Below are positions 8,130 to 16,578 of a stretch of 34,340 nucleotides of DNA, piece after piece (positions within the stretch are counted from its first letter, which is position 1; each line of letters starts with the position of its first letter). The translations under genes and the position numbers were made by a program. The notes below the pieces were generated by a model that was not told the DNA's origin, made no database searches, and saw only the letters and a program-made list of their open reading frames with translations. Source of the stretch: Gammaproteobacteria bacterium (GTDB lineage Bacteria; Pseudomonadota; Gammaproteobacteria; Xanthomonadales; Xanthomonadaceae); NCBI GenBank assembly GCA_025352045.1, contig JANXUD010000015.1, forward strand, positions 1-34,340, in the 5' to 3' direction.

Positions 8130-8744
8130 ATGCCCGATTCCGCCAGCTTCTGGACCCAGCCGGTCTCGCTCGCCGGGCGCCACGTGCGCCTCGAGCCGCT
8201 CGCCATGGAGCATGCGGCGGGCCTGCGCGCCGCCGTCGCCGACGGCGAGCTGTGGCGGCGCTGGTACACCGCCGTGCCGCAGCCCGATGGCGTCGAGGCC
8301 TACATCCGCACCGCGCTGGACGGCCAGGCCGCGGGCACGGACCTTCCGTTCGCGGTGTTCGACGCCGACGGCGCCCTGGTCGGCAGCACCCGTTATTGCC
8401 GCATCGAGCAAGCCAACCACCGGCTCGAGATCGGCTACACCTGGTATGCCGAACGCGTGCAGCGCACCGCGCTGAACACCGAGGCCAAGCGCCTGCTGCT
8501 GGCGCACGCGTTCGAGGACCTGGGCGCGATCGCGGTGGAGTTCCGCACCGCCTGGTTCAACCACCGCTCGCGCGCCGCCATCGCGCGGCTGGGCGCCAGG
8601 CAGGATGGCGTCCTGCGCAATGCCACGCGCAATCCCGGCGGGGGCTACCGCGATACCGTCGTCTTCTCGATCATCGACTCGGAGTGGCCGGTGGTGCGCT
8701 GCAACCTCGACCAGGTCCTCGCCAACGGAGGCCGCCGGCCATGA
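8130..8744 (+). CDS. GNAT-family (RimJ/RimL-type) N-acetyltransferase
   Basis: A 204-residue protein of the RimJ/RimL-like acetyltransferase group: [12 protein letters not shown] at the N-terminus, a central [18 protein letters not shown] acetyl-CoA region, and the [29 protein letters not shown] stretch (shown here as family landmarks 127-157) that forms the conserved C-terminal fold. Its substrate is unknown. It lies between argB (one-base gap) and argC (ATGA overlap), so it is a stable member of the arginine operon and may act on an arginine-pathway amine or on a protein. It is separate from the NAGS domain of ArgB. Confidence 0.85.
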   Translation: MPDSASFWTQPVSLAGRHVRLEPLAMEHAAGLRAAVADGELWRRWYTAVPQPDGVEAYIRTALDGQAAGTDLPFAVFDADGALVGSTRYCRIEQANHRLEIGYTWYAERVQRTALNTEAKRLLLAHAFEDLGAIAVEFRTAWFNHRSRAAIARLGARQDGVLRNATRNPGGGYRDTVVFSIIDSEWPVVRCNLDQVLANGGRRP

Positions 8745-9682
8745 GCCTGAAGATCGGACTGGTTGGCGCGCGCGGGCATGTCGGAAGCGAGTTGATCCGG
8801 CTGCTCACGGCGCATCCGGACTTCGAGCTGGCCTTCGTCGCTTCGCGTGGCCGCGACGGCAGGGCATTGTCGGAGTTCGAGGCTAGCGCGCCCGACCTGC
8901 GCTACAGCAACCCCACGCCCGTGGAGGCCGCGGCCTCCGGCGTCGATGCGCTGGTGCTGGCCCTGCCCAACGGCGCGGCCAGCGAGTACGTCACCGCCGT
9001 GGATGCGGCTGCGCCAGGCACCGTGTTGCTCGACCTGTCTGCCGACTATCGTTTCGACGACAACTGGTACTACGGGCTGCCCGAACTCACCCGGGCCCAC
9101 GCGGCCGGCAAGACGCGCATCTCCAATCCGGGCTGCTACGCAACGGCCATGCAACTGGCCCTGGCGCCGCTTTGCGACCTCCAGTCCGCGCCCGCGCAGT
9201 GCTTCGGCGTGTCGGGTTACTCGGGCGCCGGCACCTCGCCCTCGGACAGGAACGATCCCGACAAGCTGCGTGACAACCTCATGCCGTACTCGCTCGTCGG
9301 TCATATCCACGAGCGCGAGGTCGCGCGGCAGCTCGGCACGCCGGTCGAGTTCATGCCGGTGGTCGCAGCGCATTTCCGCGGCATCACGATGACCGTCAAC
9401 GCCCATCTTCTCCGGCCCCTGGCACCCGGGCAGGTACGCGGGCTGTTCGAAGACCACTACCGCGGCGAGCCGCTGGTCCAGGTGATCGATGCAGTGCCCT
9501 GGGTCAGCGCCATCGCCGGCAAGCCGGGGGCGCAGGTCGGCGGGTTTACCATGTCCTCCGACGGGCGCCGGCTGGTGCTGGTTTGCACCCTGGACAACCT
9601 GCTGAAGGGCGCGGCGACGCAGGCCCTGCAGAACCTCAATCTTGCATTCGGCTTCGAGGAAACCATGGGGATGTTGTTATGA
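8741..9682 (+). CDS. argC: N-acetyl-gamma-glutamyl-phosphate reductase
   Basis: A 313-residue NADPH-dependent reductase for the third step of arginine synthesis. The Rossmann motif [17 protein letters not shown] starts at residue 5, the catalytic cysteine is in [10 protein letters not shown], and GYSGAG follows. The length is in the normal range of the type-1 enzyme. The ATG at 8741 overlaps the GNAT gene's stop by ATGA, and the gene's own TGA overlaps argH the same way. Confidence 0.97.
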   Translation: MSLKIGLVGARGHVGSELIRLLTAHPDFELAFVASRGRDGRALSEFEASAPDLRYSNPTPVEAAASGVDALVLALPNGAASEYVTAVDAAAPGTVLLDLSADYRFDDNWYYGLPELTRAHAAGKTRISNPGCYATAMQLALAPLCDLQSAPAQCFGVSGYSGAGTSPSDRNDPDKLRDNLMPYSLVGHIHEREVARQLGTPVEFMPVVAAHFRGITMTVNAHLLRPLAPGQVRGLFEDHYRGEPLVQVIDAVPWVSAIAGKPGAQVGGFTMSSDGRRLVLVCTLDNLLKGAATQALQNLNLAFGFEETMGMLL

Positions 9683-10959
9683 GCGAGTTGCTATGGCAGA
9701 AACCCGGTACCCGCGTGGACGAACGCATCCAGCGTTTCCTCGCCGGCCGCGATGTCCTGCTCGACCGCGAGCTGTTCGTCTTCGACATCGAAGCGAGCGC
9801 CGCACATGCGGAGGGGCTGGCAAAGATCGGCATCCTCACCGGCGAAGAACTCGACGCGATCAAGCGCGAGCTGGGGGCGCTGTCGATGGACTTCGTCAGC
9901 GGCGCCTTCGTGCTGGACGAACGCTATGAGGACGGGCACTCGGCGATCGAGTCGCGGCTGGTGGAGCGGCTCGGCGAAACGGGCCGCAAGATCCACACCG
10001 GGCGCAGCCGCAACGACCAGGTGCTGGTCGCCACGCGCTTGCACCTGCGCGCGGCCCTCGGCCGCCTGCGCGGGCATTCGGTGGCGATCGCGCGCGTGGC
10101 CCTGGACCGGGCCGGCGCCGACGCGGCCCTGCCGATGCCTGGCTACACCCACCTGCAACGGGCCATGGTCTCGTCCGCGGGGCTGTGGTGGGCGGGCTGG
10201 GCGGAGGCCTTCATCGACGACGCGCAGCTGGCCCGCGACACCGCCGCATGGGTCGATGCCAATCCGCTTGGCTCCGCATCGGGCTATGGCGTCAACCTGC
10301 CCCTGGACCGCGGCTACACCACGCGCGCGCTCGGCTTCTCGCGCATGCAGGTCGCGGCCACGTACGCGCAGCTTTCGCGAGGCAAATTCGAGCTGCAGGC
10401 ACTGACGGCGCTGGGACAGGCGCTGCTGGACGTGCGCCGCCTGGCCTGGGACCTGAGCCTGTTCGCCAGCGCCGAGTTCGATTTCATCTCCTTGCCGGCG
10501 GAGTACACCACCGGCTCGTCGCTGATGCCGAACAAGCGCAACCCGGACCTGATCGAGCTGCTGCGCGCCAGCTATGTCGTGGTCGCCGGCGCACGCACCG
10601 AGATCGAGCAGTTGCTCTCGCTGCCCTCGGGCTATCACCGCGACCTGCAGTTCAGCAAGGAGCCCCTGCTGCGCGCCTTCGCGCATGGCCTTGACGCGCT
10701 GGCCCTGGTGCCCGACCTGCTGGCGCGGATGGAATGGAAGCCGGCGGTGATGCGCGCCGCCATCGACGACGGAATGTTCGCCACCGACAAGGCGCTTGAG
10801 TTGGCAAAGGACGGCGTGCCGTTCCGCGATGCCTATCGCCAGGCGGCGGAATCGCCATTGCCGCGTGCCGGCAACGACCCGGATGCCAGCCTGCGTGCCC
10901 GCCGCGAGGCCGGCTTCGGCGCCCTCGATGCCCTGCACGCGCGACTCGATGCACTCTGA
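9679..10959 (+). CDS. argH: Argininosuccinate lyase
   Basis: A 426-residue member of the fumarase/aspartase superfamily that splits argininosuccinate to arginine and fumarate. The family signature [12 protein letters not shown] contains the catalytic serine; [10 protein letters not shown] and TPLQ-like GYTHLQRA are the other substrate-binding blocks. It is somewhat shorter than the E. coli enzyme (457). It is the last recognisable arginine gene of the operon. The following reading frame starts 11 bases before its stop. Confidence 0.96.
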   Translation: MSELLWQKPGTRVDERIQRFLAGRDVLLDRELFVFDIEASAAHAEGLAKIGILTGEELDAIKRELGALSMDFVSGAFVLDERYEDGHSAIESRLVERLGETGRKIHTGRSRNDQVLVATRLHLRAALGRLRGHSVAIARVALDRAGADAALPMPGYTHLQRAMVSSAGLWWAGWAEAFIDDAQLARDTAAWVDANPLGSASGYGVNLPLDRGYTTRALGFSRMQVAATYAQLSRGKFELQALTALGQALLDVRRLAWDLSLFASAEFDFISLPAEYTTGSSLMPNKRNPDLIELLRASYVVVAGARTEIEQLLSLPSGYHRDLQFSKEPLLRAFAHGLDALALVPDLLARMEWKPAVMRAAIDDGMFATDKALELAKDGVPFRDAYRQAAESPLPRAGNDPDASLRARREAGFGALDALHARLDAL

Positions 10960-11620
10960 TGACGCGCCGATCTTGCCGCGGGTAATCGCCAGCAGCTTCT
11001 CCCTGTCGGCCGACGGCTTCGGCGCCGGCCCGGGCCAGGATCTCGCCAATCCGATGGGCGTCGGCGGCATGCAGCTGCATGCATGGGTCTTGGCCACCCG
11101 CACCTTCCAGGCATCGCACGGCGGGGAGGGCGGCGAGACGGGCACGGTGGACGACGGCTATGCGGCGCGCGGCATGGCCGGCATGGGAGCCTGGATCCTG
11201 GGCCGGAACATGTTCGGGCCAATGCGGGGCGCGTGGCAGGACAGCGCGTGGCGCGGCTGGTGGGGCGACGATCCGCCCTATCACTGTCCCGTCTTCGTGC
11301 TGACGCATTTCCCGCGTCAATCCATCGAAATGTCCGGTGGCACCACCTTCCACTTCGTCGCCGACGGCAGCCGCGTCGCGCTGGAACGCGCGCGCGCCGC
11401 CGCCGGCGACCGCGACATCCGCATCGGCGGCGGCGTCGCCACCTTGCGCGGGTACCTGCGCGACGGCAGCATCGACGAGATGCATCTCGCGGTCGCGCCC
11501 GTCTTGCTCGGGCGGGGCGAATCGCTGTGGGACGGGCTGGACTTGCCTGCGCTCGGTTATGGTGTGGATTCCAGCGAGCAGGGGGAGCGCGCGACCCATC
11601 TCATGATCCGGAGGCGTTGA
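10949..11620 (+). CDS. RibD C-terminal / dihydrofolate reductase-like protein
   Basis: A 223-residue protein of the RibD-C/DHFR-like reductase family. Landmarks are the opening [16 protein letters not shown], the NPMG and [11 protein letters not shown] blocks, [11 protein letters not shown] around residue 160, and [15 protein letters not shown] near the end. Such proteins bind NADPH, but the substrate of this branch is unsettled, and it should not be called a true dihydrofolate reductase or riboflavin enzyme on this evidence. I chose the ATG at 10949, inside argH (11-base overlap), because the homology begins soon after it. It is coupled to the next gene by TGATG. Confidence 0.82.
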   Translation: MHSDDAPILPRVIASSFSLSADGFGAGPGQDLANPMGVGGMQLHAWVLATRTFQASHGGEGGETGTVDDGYAARGMAGMGAWILGRNMFGPMRGAWQDSAWRGWWGDDPPYHCPVFVLTHFPRQSIEMSGGTTFHFVADGSRVALERARAAAGDRDIRIGGGVATLRGYLRDGSIDEMHLAVAPVLLGRGESLWDGLDLPALGYGVDSSEQGERATHLMIRRR

Positions 11621-12309
11621 TGCGGCACATCGAGCGGCACAAGATGCACCGGATCGGCTGGCTGCGCGCCTCGGTGCTCGGTGCGAACGACGGCATCGTT
11701 TCCACCGCCAGCCTGGTGCTGGGCGTGGCGGCGGCGGGGGCGACGTCCTCGGCGGTGCTGGTGGCCGGTGTCGCGGGCCTGGTTGCCGGCGCGATGTCGA
11801 TGGCGTCGGGCGAGTACGTCTCGGTCAGTTCGCAGCGCGATGCCGAGCAGGCCGACCTGGAGCGCGAGCGGCGCGAGCTGGAGACCGATCCAATCCACGA
11901 GCATGCGGAAATGGCGGCGATCTATCGCGGGCGCGGCCTTGACCCGGACCTGGCCAAGGAAGTGGCGACGCAGCTCATGGCCCACGATGCGCTCGGCGCG
12001 CACGCGCGCGATGAACTCGGCATGGTCGGCGAACTGGCGGCGAACCCGGTGCAGGCCGCCCTGGCCTCGGCGGCGAGTTTTGCCGTGGGCGCCGCCCTGT
12101 CCCTGCTGGCGGCCTGGCTGTCGCCGGATGCCACCCGCCTATGGATCGTCTCCCTGGCCTCGCTCGCCTGCCTGGCGGTGCTCGGCGTGGTGTCGGCGCG
12201 GACCGGCGGCTCGTCGGCCTGGACCGGGATGTGGCGCGTTCTGTTCTGGGGCGCCGGGGCGATGGCGATCACGACCGGGGTGGGAGCCCTGTTTGGCGTG
12301 GCCGCCTGA
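11620..12309 (+). CDS. VIT1/CCC1-family transporter
   Basis: A 229-residue integral membrane protein. The first hydrophobic helix carries the family signature GANDGIVSTASLVLG (about 19-33), followed by AGLVAGAMSMASGEYVSVSSQRDAE, then an acidic cytoplasmic segment rich in Glu and His (about 75-130), as in VIT1 proteins where it binds metal. Three more hydrophobic helices fill the C-terminal half. Members move Fe2+ or Mn2+ out of the cytoplasm. It starts within the previous stop codon, so it is co-transcribed with the end of the arginine operon, with no obvious functional link. Confidence 0.9.
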   Translation: MRHIERHKMHRIGWLRASVLGANDGIVSTASLVLGVAAAGATSSAVLVAGVAGLVAGAMSMASGEYVSVSSQRDAEQADLERERRELETDPIHEHAEMAAIYRGRGLDPDLAKEVATQLMAHDALGAHARDELGMVGELAANPVQAALASAASFAVGAALSLLAAWLSPDATRLWIVSLASLACLAVLGVVSARTGGSSAWTGMWRVLFWGAGAMAITTGVGALFGVAA

Positions 12310-12338
12310 TCACTGCTGGCTGGGTGCGGGGGGGGTGC

Positions 12339-12351
12339 GACATACTGCCGG
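12339..12351 (+). promoter_or_regulatory. Candidate -10 region of the lipoprotein gene
   Basis: GACATACTGCCGG repeats exactly the 13 bases found at 3178-3190 in front of the arginine leader. CATACT (12341-12346) would be the -10 box and transcription would start about 25 bases before the GTG. No clear -35 hexamer is visible in the G-rich stretch upstream. Confidence 0.35.
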
Positions 12352-12376
12352 TTCCCCAAACCGGAAGGCCCTCACC

Positions 12377-12799
12377 GTGCAAGCCAATGTGCCCAAGATC
12401 GCCGCGGTGCTGTCCGCGCTCGCCCTGCTCGCCGGTTGCCAGGCAGACAAGACCACCGTGCAGCTCCGGAACATGAGCGGTTCGCCTGCGGTCATGGTCC
12501 TCAAGCAGTCTCGCCTGCGACTGGCCAATGGACAGGTGTTCGAGCTCACGCCGCAGGCGCAGGGCCAGCTGGCCGCGACGCCCGCAGGCGAAGCCATCAT
12601 CCGCCTCGCGCCCGCAAGTGGACCGGAGCAGTGTTTCGCACTCCATCTGGCCGACGTGCCGGCGGACTATTACCTCGGCGGATCGCCGAGGCGGCTGGGC
12701 GTCGAGTTGGGCCAGGACGGCAGCGTGTCGGCGTTTCCAAAGACCGGCAAGACGCCGAGGGTGGGCGTGAAGTTGCCGACGGTGGCCTGCGCGGGCTGA
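12377..12799 (+). CDS. Small predicted lipoprotein of unknown function
   Basis: A 140-residue protein starting at GTG, chosen because GGAAGG (12363-12368) stands eight bases before it and the frame then opens with a 20-residue signal ending in the lipobox LLAG-Cys21. It should be lipidated and exported. Asp at +4 would be neutral, Gln-Ala at +2/+3 favours outer-membrane sorting by the usual rule, though that rule is less certain outside enterics. The rest is a compact, beta-looking domain with two further cysteines. I do not recognise a named family. Confidence 0.72.
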   Translation: MQANVPKIAAVLSALALLAGCQADKTTVQLRNMSGSPAVMVLKQSRLRLANGQVFELTPQAQGQLAATPAGEAIIRLAPASGPEQCFALHLADVPADYYLGGSPRRLGVELGQDGSVSAFPKTGKTPRVGVKLPTVACAG

Positions 12800-12905
12800 T
12801 CCTGCCGCTGGGCTTGCGTTCCGCCAGCGGGTGCGACACTTCCTTCGCTTCGGCGCGGGCCACGCGCCGGGACGCACACAACTGGTTCCACGCAAGGAGA
12901 GCAAC

Positions 12906-13088
12906 ATGGGTAAACCGACTGGACGTCATCCGACACAGGGCACCGCTCCGCGGCCGGCTCGCGAGATCGAGGGGGAAGAAAACGATTTCGATCGCTCGCA
13001 ACACGACATCCCGATCGACGACCCGGGCGACGCGCAGCGGGCGTCGAAATCGGATGAAGAGGGGGATGGGGAGGAGGAGCTGCGGTAA
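12906..13088 (+). CDS. Small acidic, probably disordered protein
   Basis: A 60-residue frame with a strong ribosome binding site (AAGGAG at 12894-12899, six bases before the ATG). The product is very polar: a Pro/Thr/Arg N-terminus, then many Asp and Glu residues, ending in EEGDGEEELR. It has no cysteine, no hydrophobic segment and no recognised domain. The good start signal and separate position argue for a real gene. Function unknown. It converges on the membrane-protein gene ending at 13095. Confidence 0.6.
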   Translation: MGKPTGRHPTQGTAPRPAREIEGEENDFDRSQHDIPIDDPGDAQRASKSDEEGDGEEELR

Positions 13089-13094
13089 CCGTCG

Positions 13095-13970
13095 TCAGTA
13101 GCCCCGGGTAATCCTGGCGTAGGCAAACAGGCGGGCGCTGCGCATCCAGCCAATCGCCAGCGCGATCGATTGGGTCAGCAGCAGCGCCAGCAGGAAGCCG
13201 GGCAAGCTGGCGTGGGCCAGGCCGACGCGCCAGGCGCCCAGCACGGCGGCGATACCCAGGCCAACGATGGCCAGGATCAGGTAGGCGCCGAGCATCGCCA
13301 ACGGTCGGCGCAGCACCAGCTTGAATCCGCGCCACCAGGCCCTGATCGCCGAGCGCAGCGAGGCGTCCACGGCGAACTGGGCGCGCGCCGCTTCCACCGT
13401 GGCATGGGCGAAGACAAACAGCGCCGCGGCGATGAGCAGTGCGATGTTGGACGCGTGCTTGACCTGGCTTTCGAGGATGGCGTCGCCGGCCTTGAGTTCG
13501 GCCAGGTGCATCACGCCCACGCCGAGGCCGAGCGCCAGGCCGAGCGGCACGGGCGCCCACAACAGCAAGCGCAGCAACCGCCAGTACTCGGAAAGTCCGC
13601 CATGGATCAGGTCGCCGAAGCCGAGCGTCCGACCGGCGCGAATGCTGGCGATCGACATGCCGGTCAGGAGCGGCGACAGCAGCAGCGCGAGCATGGTGGC
13701 GAGCAAGCCGCTGGCACCGAGCGCGCTTGAACTCTTGCCCAGCATGGAGATCAGGTCGCCAACCGCCAGGGGATTGAACTGCCGCGCCCACTCGGCAGCA
13801 TGCAGGGTGTTGTCGAGTTGGCCGGCGAGCGCGCGCCACAGCGGAAACGCGACCAACGTGGTCGGCAGCAGCAGGCCGGCCAACCACAGCAGCAGCAGGC
13901 GCCACTGCCATGCCGACCAGGCGGCGCCGCCGATGGCGCCGAGTCCGATGCGATTGCCAGGACGGTTCAT
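13095..13970 (-). CDS. Polytopic membrane protein coupled to the M1 peptidase
   Basis: A 291-residue very hydrophobic protein with about six membrane-spanning segments (near residues 20-42, 82-104, 128-150, 168-190, 214-236, 250-272 by inspection). I recognise no family with certainty; the shape resembles small DUF-type inner-membrane proteins. Its ATG overlaps the peptidase stop (ATGA), so the two are made together and may work together at the membrane. No transport motif (ABC, MFS) is seen. Confidence 0.75.
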   Translation of the reverse strand: MNRPGNRIGLGAIGGAAWSAWQWRLLLLWLAGLLLPTTLVAFPLWRALAGQLDNTLHAAEWARQFNPLAVGDLISMLGKSSSALGASGLLATMLALLLSPLLTGMSIASIRAGRTLGFGDLIHGGLSEYWRLLRLLLWAPVPLGLALGLGVGVMHLAELKAGDAILESQVKHASNIALLIAAALFVFAHATVEAARAQFAVDASLRSAIRAWWRGFKLVLRRPLAMLGAYLILAIVGLGIAAVLGAWRVGLAHASLPGFLLALLLTQSIALAIGWMRSARLFAYARITRGY

Positions 13971-16174
13971 AGGGTCACCAGCAGCGAGAAGAGGGTTTGC
14001 AGGAGGGCGGCGGCATCCGAAGTCCAGCGCCGGCTGGCCGAGCCGTCCGCGCGCAGGCTGCGGCTGTCGTCCAGCTTGTTGTTGTCGAGCAGGTTCATGC
14101 GTTGTGGATCCAGTTCGGCCGACACTGCCTTGCTCGCCTTGAGCCAGGTGAAGCGCGCCCAGCGACGGGAGTCGTTCCATCGCACGGTCTCGCGCGAGCC
14201 GTCGGCGAACTTCACCTGCAGCACCTGCGGCACGGTCGCGCCGGCGCGGCGCAGGGTCACCGTGGTCAGGTAGGGGAACGGGCCTTCGCCGCCACGGGCC
14301 TTCGGATGCAGCTTCTTCCACGCCGCGCGCTGTTTGTCCGCCAGCTGGCTGGCCTGCTTGTCGCTGGTCTCCACCCAGCGGCCATTGCGTTGCGCGGTAC
14401 CGGGCAACGGCTTCTGTTCGATGCTGGTCAACGCATCGATGCGATCATCGACTTTGCCGGTGCTGTAGACCTGCTGGTTGAAGTAGCTCTCCACCAGTGC
14501 GCGTCGGCCGGACACCTCGGCCAGGGTCTCGCGCAGGTCGGCCGTGCCCGGGTGGCGGAAGCGCCAGCGCCGGTAGTATTCCTTGAAGGCGGCCTCGGTC
14601 ACGGCCCTACCCAGATGAGCCTCGAGGTCGTGCATGGTCATTGCCGTGCGGCTATAGACGGTGCCGTAGCTGGCGCTGGAAAGGCGATCCCAGGAATTAA
14701 AGCCGAGCGGGTCGGCCGGTTCGTTGGTGGACGCGCTGGCACGTTCTCCCTCGAAGGCGTCCATCGCCGGGTCGAAGCCGAGCCGGCGCAGCAAGGGCGA
14801 GGTGAGGTGCATGCGCTCCCCGCGCTCGCGGATCATGCGCAGGTCCCAGTACTCGTTCAGGCCCTCGTCGAGCATCGGCTCCTCGAATTCGTTGGAGCCG
14901 ATCAGGCCATAGAAATAGCCGTGGCCGAATTCGTGGATGGTGACGAAATCGAGCAGGTACGAGGCCAGGGTGTCCGGCGCCACCGTGGCGTAACCTTCGG
15001 CGGTGAAGAAGGTGGGGTATTCCATGCCGCCGGCTTCTTCGGCGTTGTACGGCGGGATCACCACGGTGACCGTCTTGTACGGATAGGGACCCAGGGTGTC
15101 GGAAAAATACTTCAGCGAATCGATGGTCGCCTTCAGCGCCGGCGCCGCGCTGGCGGCGTACTCGGGCGGGTACAGCACGCGCACCTTGACCGGCGGGCTG
15201 CCGGGGCCGGTGTAGATGCCCTCGAGCGGCTTGGCGGTGCGCTTGTCGGCAGTCCAGGCGAAGTCGTGCACGTCGCCCTGGACGAACCGGTGGGTCAGCA
15301 GATCGCCGTGCCGTTGGGGTGCGCCAACTTCCTCGCCGGTGGCGCCGACCGTGTAGTCGTGCGGAACAGTCAGGCTGACGTCATACGCGCCGTAGTCGGC
15401 GTAGAACTCGCTGTGCAGGTGCATCTCGTGCACGTTCCAGCGCGGCGCGGTGGCGCCGCGTTCGCCGGCCAGCTCGAGCACACCGATCTTCGGGAACCAC
15501 TGGCCGACCAAGTGGAAGCTGCCGAAGTAGCCGGTACGCGCGACCACGCGCGGCAACTGGTCCTGGAAGCCGATCTCCAGCGCGGTGGTGGCGCCTGCGG
15601 CGACCGGCGCCGGCAGATCCAGCCGCACAACGGTGTGATCGCTGGCCGGGCCGCCGTCGGGATGCACGAAGGTCCACGCCACCGGCTTGCCGTCCTGCAG
15701 GATCGACTTCAGCTCGACATGGCCCCAGCCGCCGTCCTTCACCGCGACCTCTGTGCGGAAGCCGGAACCGAGATTGCGCTGTTCGGTGTAGTACGTGCTG
15801 CCCTGGCCTTCGAAGGCGTTGAGATACAAGTGCAGGTAAACCGCGCGGACCGGACGATCGCTGCGATTGCGCCAACCCAGTCGCTCCTGCCCGTCGATGC
15901 GATGCTTGACCGGGTCGAGCGTGGCGCGGATGCGATAGTCAACGACCCGATCGGACAGTGTGGCTTCCGCGCCGGTGCGGGCGCCGCCCCAGGCATTGGC
16001 GGCGCTGGGGACGGTAACCGCCGCGGCGTCTGCCCCGGCCAAGGGGATATCCGCTCCGTCGGCGGGCTTGCCGGTGGCCGGCAGCGCGGCCGGGATTGCG
16101 GCCTGCGTCGACAGTGCGACCAGCAGCAGGGCGGCAGCAAGCGCTCGGGAAATGTTCGTCGTCATGTCGGACAT
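13967..16174 (-). CDS. M1-family zinc metallopeptidase, exported
   Basis: A 735-residue protein with an N-terminal signal peptide (about residues 4-27) and the full M1 active site: HEFGH at 414-418, the third zinc ligand Glu437 exactly 18 residues later, and the exopeptidase motif GGMEY at 382-386 (the GAMEN equivalent). It is therefore likely an aminopeptidase acting outside the cytoplasm. The N-terminal beta domain carries the usual YRIRATLDPVKHRIDG opening. The ATG at 16174 is preferred because GAGGG precedes it at proper spacing; another ATG lies at 16165. A coupled membrane protein follows. Confidence 0.92.
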   Translation of the reverse strand: MSDMTTNISRALAAALLLVALSTQAAIPAALPATGKPADGADIPLAGADAAAVTVPSAANAWGGARTGAEATLSDRVVDYRIRATLDPVKHRIDGQERLGWRNRSDRPVRAVYLHLYLNAFEGQGSTYYTEQRNLGSGFRTEVAVKDGGWGHVELKSILQDGKPVAWTFVHPDGGPASDHTVVRLDLPAPVAAGATTALEIGFQDQLPRVVARTGYFGSFHLVGQWFPKIGVLELAGERGATAPRWNVHEMHLHSEFYADYGAYDVSLTVPHDYTVGATGEEVGAPQRHGDLLTHRFVQGDVHDFAWTADKRTAKPLEGIYTGPGSPPVKVRVLYPPEYAASAAPALKATIDSLKYFSDTLGPYPYKTVTVVIPPYNAEEAGGMEYPTFFTAEGYATVAPDTLASYLLDFVTIHEFGHGYFYGLIGSNEFEEPMLDEGLNEYWDLRMIRERGERMHLTSPLLRRLGFDPAMDAFEGERASASTNEPADPLGFNSWDRLSSASYGTVYSRTAMTMHDLEAHLGRAVTEAAFKEYYRRWRFRHPGTADLRETLAEVSGRRALVESYFNQQVYSTGKVDDRIDALTSIEQKPLPGTAQRNGRWVETSDKQASQLADKQRAAWKKLHPKARGGEGPFPYLTTVTLRRAGATVPQVLQVKFADGSRETVRWNDSRRWARFTWLKASKAVSAELDPQRMNLLDNNKLDDSRSLRADGSASRRWTSDAAALLQTLFSLLVTL

Positions 16175-16344
16175 CTGCACCCTCGGGCCTTGGCGAAGCC
16201 TCGAGACTACTTGCCCGGACGGTGTCGGGGAAGCGTGCCGGATGGCAGGGGGGCTTGGAAAAAAGAAGCCGTCCAGGAGCGGTTTGCGGAACTGGTAATA
16301 GGGCTGCGCGGAGTGTGGACTGGCAAGTCTGCTGCGCATGGTAT

Positions 16345-16370
16345 GGAAAAGCCGCCTTTCGGCGGCTTCT
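16345..16370 (-). terminator. Intrinsic terminator of tRNA-Pro
   Basis: Minus-strand stem AAGCCGCC / GGCGGCTT with a GAAA tetraloop and a short T run (TTTT at 16347-16350), 16 bases past the tRNA end. The 170 bases from here to the peptidase start hold no gene; a weak TAGTCT box (16203-16208, minus) could be part of the peptidase promoter. Confidence 0.8.
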
Positions 16371-16385
16371 TCATCCAACATGCTT

Positions 16386-16462
<77 letters not shown>

Positions 16463-16474
16463 AGGGAGCCCAAG

Positions 16475-16504
16475 ATTGTACTTGGCCGCGGGCGGCTGAG
16501 GCAA
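16475..16504 (-). promoter_or_regulatory. tRNA-Pro promoter
   Basis: On the minus strand TTGCCT (16499-16504) and TACAAT (16475-16480) are 18 bases apart, and the tRNA begins 12 bases after the -10 box. Both boxes match the sigma-70 consensus well. It is back to back with the hisS promoter. Confidence 0.65.
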
Positions 16505-16539
16505 GGCCGGACTCGGGACGGCAAGCGTTCCCGGGCCGC

Positions 16540-16557
16540 CCCCGCTAGAATGCGGGG
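16540..16557 (+). promoter_or_regulatory. hisS -10 box inside a perfect inverted repeat
   Basis: TAGAAT (16546-16551), five of six matches to the -10 consensus, is flanked exactly by CCCCGC (16540-16545) and GCGGGG (16552-16557). The GTG start codon of hisS is 27 bases downstream, with TGGAG as ribosome binding site at about 16564-16568. No good -35 box is evident. Confidence 0.55.
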
Positions 16558-16578
16558 TCTGCCTGGAGCCCCTGCCTC

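Noticed and set aside
10796-10948. Longer N-terminus of the RibD/DHFR-like protein within argH
   Set aside because: The extension is an out-of-frame reading of argH with no homology; the ATG at 10949 fits the domain.
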